From NCBI GenBank assembly GCA_963739385.1, contig CAVUAI010000034.1, positions 75,905-139,904 on the forward strand: 64,000 bases of DNA, written 5' to 3'. Both the position numbers and the translations under genes were made by a program. Every line of letters starts with the position of its first letter. Position 1 is the first letter of the stretch. Shown piece after piece: positions 60,519 through 64,000 of the stretch. The stretch is from VAZQ01 sp963739385. GTDB taxonomy: Bacteria > Pseudomonadota > Alphaproteobacteria > Rhizobiales > Xanthobacteraceae. The notes beneath the pieces are model-generated. The model did not search any database. It worked only from the letters and a program-made list of their open reading frames with translations, and was not told the DNA's origin.

Positions 60519-61817
60519 TCAGCGTGCCCGCACGATCCTGACGACCGCACCGGTCAGTGTGTTCAGCTCGGCCTCCCCGATCGTAAAGGCGGGCGTGAGG
60601 TAAACGACCGAGCCGAACGGGCGGACGAACACGCCCTCCTGCACGAAGCGTGCGCGCAGAGCGTCGAGATCGTCGATGCGGTCGAGCTCGACCACCCCGA
60701 TGGCACCCTTGACGCGCACGTCCGTGACGCCCGGCAGGCCGCGGCACGGCGCCAGGCCCCGCTCGAGTGCGGCTGCGATGTCCGCCACCTGGCGCAGACG
60801 CGGCTCGTGTTCGAACAGATCGAGGGACGCATGGGCGGCGGCGCACGCCAGCGCATTGGCCATGAAGGTCGGTCCGTGCATCAGCGCATGCAGGGGATCA
60901 TCGGACCAGAAGGCGTCGAAGACGCGCCGGCGCGCGATGGTGGCGGCGAGCGGCAGGGTTCCTCCGGTCAACGCCTTCGACAGCGTGAGGATGTCGGGCA
61001 CCACACCGGCGGCTTCGCATGCAAACAAGCTTCCGGTCCTGCCGAAGCCGGTGAAGATCTCGTCGAAGATCAGAAGCAGCTCGTAGCGGTCCGACACCTC
61101 GCGCAGCCACCGCAACACCCGCGCGTCATGAAAGCGCATGCCACCCGCGCCCTGCACCAACGGCTCGATGATGATGCCCGCGAGCTCGCCGGCGTGGCGT
61201 TCGACCAGTCGCGCAAGGGACGCCTCTTCTTCCTCGCTCCGCGGCAGGTCGACCACCAGGTGCTCGGGCAGGAGGCCGCGAAACAGCGCGTGCATGCCGG
61301 TCCCAGGGTCGGACACCGCCATCGCTCCGGTGGTGTCGCCGTGGTAGCCGCCCTTGAACGCGAGAAATTTCCTGCGGGTGCGCACCCCCCGGTTCAGCCA
61401 GAACTGCACGGCCATCTTCATGGCGACCTCGACCGCAACCGACCCGGACTCGGAGAAGAAGACGCGGTCGAGATCGCCGGGCATGCGCGCGGCAAGCCGG
61501 CGGGCGAGGTCGAGCGCCGGCTGGTGGACGAGGCCGCCGAACATCACGTGCGGCATCAGCGCAACCTGGCGCTCGACTGCCGCGCGGATGTGGGGATGGT
61601 TATAACCGTGGCAGGCCGTCCACCACGACGCAATGCCGTCGACGAGCTCACGTCCGTCGGCGAGCACGATGCGGCAGCCGTCGGTGCGCACGACCGGCAG
61701 CGGCGGGCGCGCGGTCTTCATCTGCGCGTAGGGCAGCCACACATGGGCGAGCCCGGCTTCGTACCAGGCCGGCATGGCGTGCTCGTCTGCCGCGGTGCCG
61801 ACGTGCTTGCCGGCCAT
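60519..61817 (-). CDS. bioA: Adenosylmethionine-8-amino-7-oxononanoate aminotransferase
   Basis: Biotin synthesis: converts KAPA to DAPA using SAM as amino donor. 432 residues. Class III PLP fold: HVWLPYAQMKTARPPLPV near the N-terminus (BioA type), DGIASWWTACHGYNHP, GGYHGDTTGAMAVSDP, LIFDEIFTGFGRTG (Asp), and the PLP Lys in LSKALTGGTLPLAAT. Divergent from bioF-bioD with 66 bp between the starts. No obvious BioR-type palindrome in the gap. Confidence 0.95.
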   Translation of the reverse strand: MAGKHVGTAADEHAMPAWYEAGLAHVWLPYAQMKTARPPLPVVRTDGCRIVLADGRELVDGIASWWTACHGYNHPHIRAAVERQVALMPHVMFGGLVHQPALDLARRLAARMPGDLDRVFFSESGSVAVEVAMKMAVQFWLNRGVRTRRKFLAFKGGYHGDTTGAMAVSDPGTGMHALFRGLLPEHLVVDLPRSEEEEASLARLVERHAGELAGIIIEPLVQGAGGMRFHDARVLRWLREVSDRYELLLIFDEIFTGFGRTGSLFACEAAGVVPDILTLSKALTGGTLPLAATIARRRVFDAFWSDDPLHALMHGPTFMANALACAAAHASLDLFEHEPRLRQVADIAAALERGLAPCRGLPGVTDVRVKGAIGVVELDRIDDLDALRARFVQEGVFVRPFGSVVYLTPAFTIGEAELNTLTGAVVRIVRAR

Positions 61818-61883
61818 TCAGCGCTTCCATTCGACGATCATTGCCGCCATTCTGTCCCGCGAAGAACCGATGCAAGGCCGAGG

Positions 61884-63065
61884 ATGCGTTCACTCGATGA
61901 ATTCGCAACCGCCAAACTCGGCGAACTCGAACGCAACAGTCTACGCCGTGTGCTGGTCGACACCACCCGGGTCAAGGGACTCTGGCTGCTGCGGAACGGC
62001 CGCCGCCTGTTGTCGTTCTCCTGCAACGATTACCTCAACCTGACCCATCATCCCGCGGTCACCGAGGCCGCGGTCGAGGCGCTGCGCATCCACGGCGTGG
62101 GCGCCGGAGCCTCGCGTTTCGTGACCGGCAATCATCCGCTCTACGCCGAGCTCGAAGGGCGGCTCGCCCGCCTCAAGGATACACAGGCCGCCTGCGTCTT
62201 CGGCTCGGGCTACCTCGCCAATCTCGGCATCATCCCTGCCCTGGTCGGGCCGCGCGACCTCATCCTCATCGATGAGCTCGCCCATGCCTGCCTGTGGGCT
62301 GGCGCGCGGCTGTCCCGGGCGGAAGTGATTGCCTATCGCCACGCCGATGTGGGCCATGTGGAGGCGCTGCTGGCAAAGTTGCGTCGCCGCCACGAGCGCG
62401 TCTTGATCGCGACCGACGGGGTCTTTTCCATGGACGGCGACATTGCGCCGTTGCACGAGCTCGCGGCGCTCGCGCATCAGCACGATGCCTGGCTGATGTC
62501 GGACGACGCCCATGGGCTCGGCGTGGTCGGCGGCGGCCGCGGCTCGAGCTTCGTGCGATCCACCAAAGCCGATGTCCCGGTCCAGATGGGCACGCTGTCC
62601 AAGGCGCTCGGCACCTACGGCGGCTACGTCTGCGGGTCGGCCGCGCTGGTCGATCTCATCCGCAACCGCGCCCGTACGGTGATCTATTCCACCGGCCTTC
62701 CACCGGCCATCGTCGCGGCGGCAAGCGCCGCCCTCGCCGTGATCGAACGTGAGCCGCGGCTTGCCGCGCTTCCGCTCGCCAAAGCGAAGGCCTTTGCACG
62801 CAGCGCCGGGCTGAAGGAGCCTGCAAGCCCGATCGTTCCCGTGCTGCTCGGCGAGAGCGAGGCCGCGCTCGCAGCCTCGCGCATGCTGGAGCAGCACGGC
62901 TTTCTCGTGGTCGCGATCAGGCCGCCGACCGTGCCGCCGGGGACCGCGCGCCTGCGCCTGACGTTCACCGCGCAACATCCCGATGACGAGATCGAGCGGC
63001 TGGCGCGGCTCGTCCGCGAGCGTGTCATTGCGCCCGCTGCGACAACCGCAAGCCGGGCGCGATGA
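61884..63065 (+). CDS. bioF: 8-amino-7-oxononanoate synthase
   Basis: Condenses pimeloyl thioester with L-alanine to KAPA. 393 residues from ATG 61884 (MRSLDEFATAKLGELERNSL). Alpha-oxoamine synthase motifs: FSCNDYLNLTHHP, GAGASRFVTGNHPLYAELE, SDDAHGLGVVG, and PLP Lys in MGTLSKALGTYGGYV. Stop overlaps bioD start (ATGA), so the pair is co-translated. Confidence 0.95.
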   Translation: MRSLDEFATAKLGELERNSLRRVLVDTTRVKGLWLLRNGRRLLSFSCNDYLNLTHHPAVTEAAVEALRIHGVGAGASRFVTGNHPLYAELEGRLARLKDTQAACVFGSGYLANLGIIPALVGPRDLILIDELAHACLWAGARLSRAEVIAYRHADVGHVEALLAKLRRRHERVLIATDGVFSMDGDIAPLHELAALAHQHDAWLMSDDAHGLGVVGGGRGSSFVRSTKADVPVQMGTLSKALGTYGGYVCGSAALVDLIRNRARTVIYSTGLPPAIVAAASAALAVIEREPRLAALPLAKAKAFARSAGLKEPASPIVPVLLGESEAALAASRMLEQHGFLVVAIRPPTVPPGTARLRLTFTAQHPDDEIERLARLVRERVIAPAATTASRAR

Positions 63066-63739
63066 CCGCCGTCTTCGTTACCGCAACCGGGACCGACATC
63101 GGCAAGACCTTCGTGACGGCGGGACTGATCCGGCATTTTCGGACAGCGGGTCGCGCCGTCGCGGCCATCAAGCCGGTGGTGAGCGGATTTGATCCCGCGG
63201 CGTGGGAGGCCAGCGACCCGGCGGTGCTGCTCGCGGCGCTGGCACGCCCGGTCGCGCTCGAGGAGGTCGAGCGCATCTCGCCGTGGCGCTTCAAGGCGCC
63301 GCTGTCGCCGGACATGGCGGCGAGGCGCGAAGGCCGCGCGATCGCTTTCGAGGAGGTCGTCGAGTTCTGCCGCCGTTCCATGGCCTCCCGCTCGGGTGTG
63401 CTTCTGATCGAGGGCATCGGCGGGGTCATGGTCCCGCTCGACGAGCGCCATACGGTGCTGGACTGGATGTCGGTCCTGCGCATCCCCGTCATCGTGGTCA
63501 CGGGGAGCTATGTCGGTGCCCTGAGCCACACATTCACGGCGCTCGAGGTGCTGGCCCGTCGCAATCTCGACGTCGCTGCCGTCGTGGTGAGCGAAAGCCA
63601 AGACAGCGCAGCCTCGCTCGCGGACACGGTGGCCACGGTGCAGCACTTCGTGGGCCCGATGGACGTGGTGGCGCTCCCGCGGCAGGCACCCGGTGCGAGC
63701 GAGCACCCCGCTTTCGCGCGCATCGCCGCCCTGGTCTGA
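63062..63739 (+). CDS. bioD: Dethiobiotin synthetase
   Basis: ATP-dependent carboxylation and ring closure of DAPA to dethiobiotin. 225 residues. P-loop TGTDIGKTFVTAGLI, KPVVSGFD (substrate Lys), the ISPWRFKAPLSPDMAARREG region and LIEGIGGVMVPL. bioB is not in the window, so the last step is encoded elsewhere. Confidence 0.95.
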   Translation: MTAVFVTATGTDIGKTFVTAGLIRHFRTAGRAVAAIKPVVSGFDPAAWEASDPAVLLAALARPVALEEVERISPWRFKAPLSPDMAARREGRAIAFEEVVEFCRRSMASRSGVLLIEGIGGVMVPLDERHTVLDWMSVLRIPVIVVTGSYVGALSHTFTALEVLARRNLDVAAVVVSESQDSAASLADTVATVQHFVGPMDVVALPRQAPGASEHPAFARIAALV

Positions 63740-63789
63740 ACGGGCGCGCGTTTGGCTGCCGCGGGGATTGGGAACCGCCCCCTTCGAGG

Positions 63790-63866
63790 GTAGGGCGCAA
63801 TAGCGCTAGCGTATTGCGCCTGCCGGACCAGTTTGGCGGAATACGCTTCGCTATTCCGCCCTACGC
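63790..63866. repeat. Pair of REP-like palindromes after bioD
   Basis: Two palindromes side by side: GGCGCAATA-(9 nt)-TATTGCGCC (63794-63820) and GGCGGAATA-(8 nt)-TATTCCGCC (63835-63860), bracketed by GTAGGG and CCCTAC. Both stems pair perfectly over 9 bp. This paired form resembles the dispersed palindromic units common between genes of Bradyrhizobium relatives. May act as a transcription end for bioFD. The remaining 63740-64000 shows no gene. Confidence 0.7.
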
Positions 63867-64000
63867 AACTCCGTCGTGCATGAGAGCGGTCGGGATGCAA
63901 GCGCCAGCGACGCGCAGCCGACCTACGCTTGGCTGCAATCCAGGCGCGCGTGAAGCGCGCCCCTCGGCCGGGACCGAGTGCGTTGCCGCTGCCGCGATGG

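Noticed and set aside
61818..61883. BioR-type operator between bioA and bioF
   Set aside because: No TTAT-like palindrome is visible in the 66-bp gap.

Overview
The window looks like a chromosome segment of an alphaproteobacterium of the Hyphomicrobiales (Rhizobiales), probably near Bradyrhizobiaceae/Xanthobacteraceae. This rests on gene order (ntrC-ntrY-ntrX, a D-amino-acid transaminase, hfq-hflX, then mazG close by), on many solute-binding proteins of the NMT1, TctC (Bug) and pfam04392 types, and on high GC. The genus is an inference.

Layout. 0-8 kb: conserved nitrogen-regulation and RNA-chaperone block (ntrC truncated by the window edge, ntrY, ntrX, dat, hfq, hflX). 8-15 kb: two orphan NMT1-type binding proteins, a TctC-type binding protein, mazG, dps and a two-subunit Rieske ring-hydroxylating oxygenase. 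15-20 kb: minus-strand run tmk-holB-metG-tatD-MBL hydrolase with overlapping ends. 20-26 kb: cell-envelope genes (DacA-like carboxypeptidase, RlpA-like lipoprotein, S1C-type pseudoprotease, CNNM/CorC transporter) and a stand-alone ParB-like protein.

26-59 kb is accessory. It mixes intact genes with many gene remnants: ackA, a CDF transporter, a DoxX-like domain, pfam04392 binding-protein ends, an XRE regulator, a nanE-like fragment and a recombinase HTH. Intact units include a collagen-like lipoprotein, a glycosidase-like protein, a tight four-gene minus-strand operon (methyltransferase, GT4 glycosyltransferase, RibA-like GTP cyclohydrolase II with a degenerate N-terminal half, FAD-Rieske oxidoreductase), a PAS hybrid histidine kinase, an amino-sugar recycling cluster (murQ, a damaged kinase, a SIS protein, nagA), an M28 peptidase, a CrtI-like oxidoreductase and an RTX protein. 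A dispersed repeat with iteron-like GTGATGCAC units occurs three times; copy B abuts apparent gene fragments on both sides. A tRNA-Ser(UGA) and a partial tRNA-Ser copy bracket about 2.3 kb of small hypothetical genes.

59-64 kb returns to housekeeping genes: rimO, and biotin synthesis with bioA divergent from bioF-bioD. Between osmC and rimO a good sigma70-like promoter and a Rho-independent terminator frame a likely small RNA of about 95 nt on the minus strand.

The best candidates for something undescribed are the MT-GT-RibA-FAD/Rieske operon (possible modified GTP-derived metabolite), the iteron-bearing repeat family and the small RNA.
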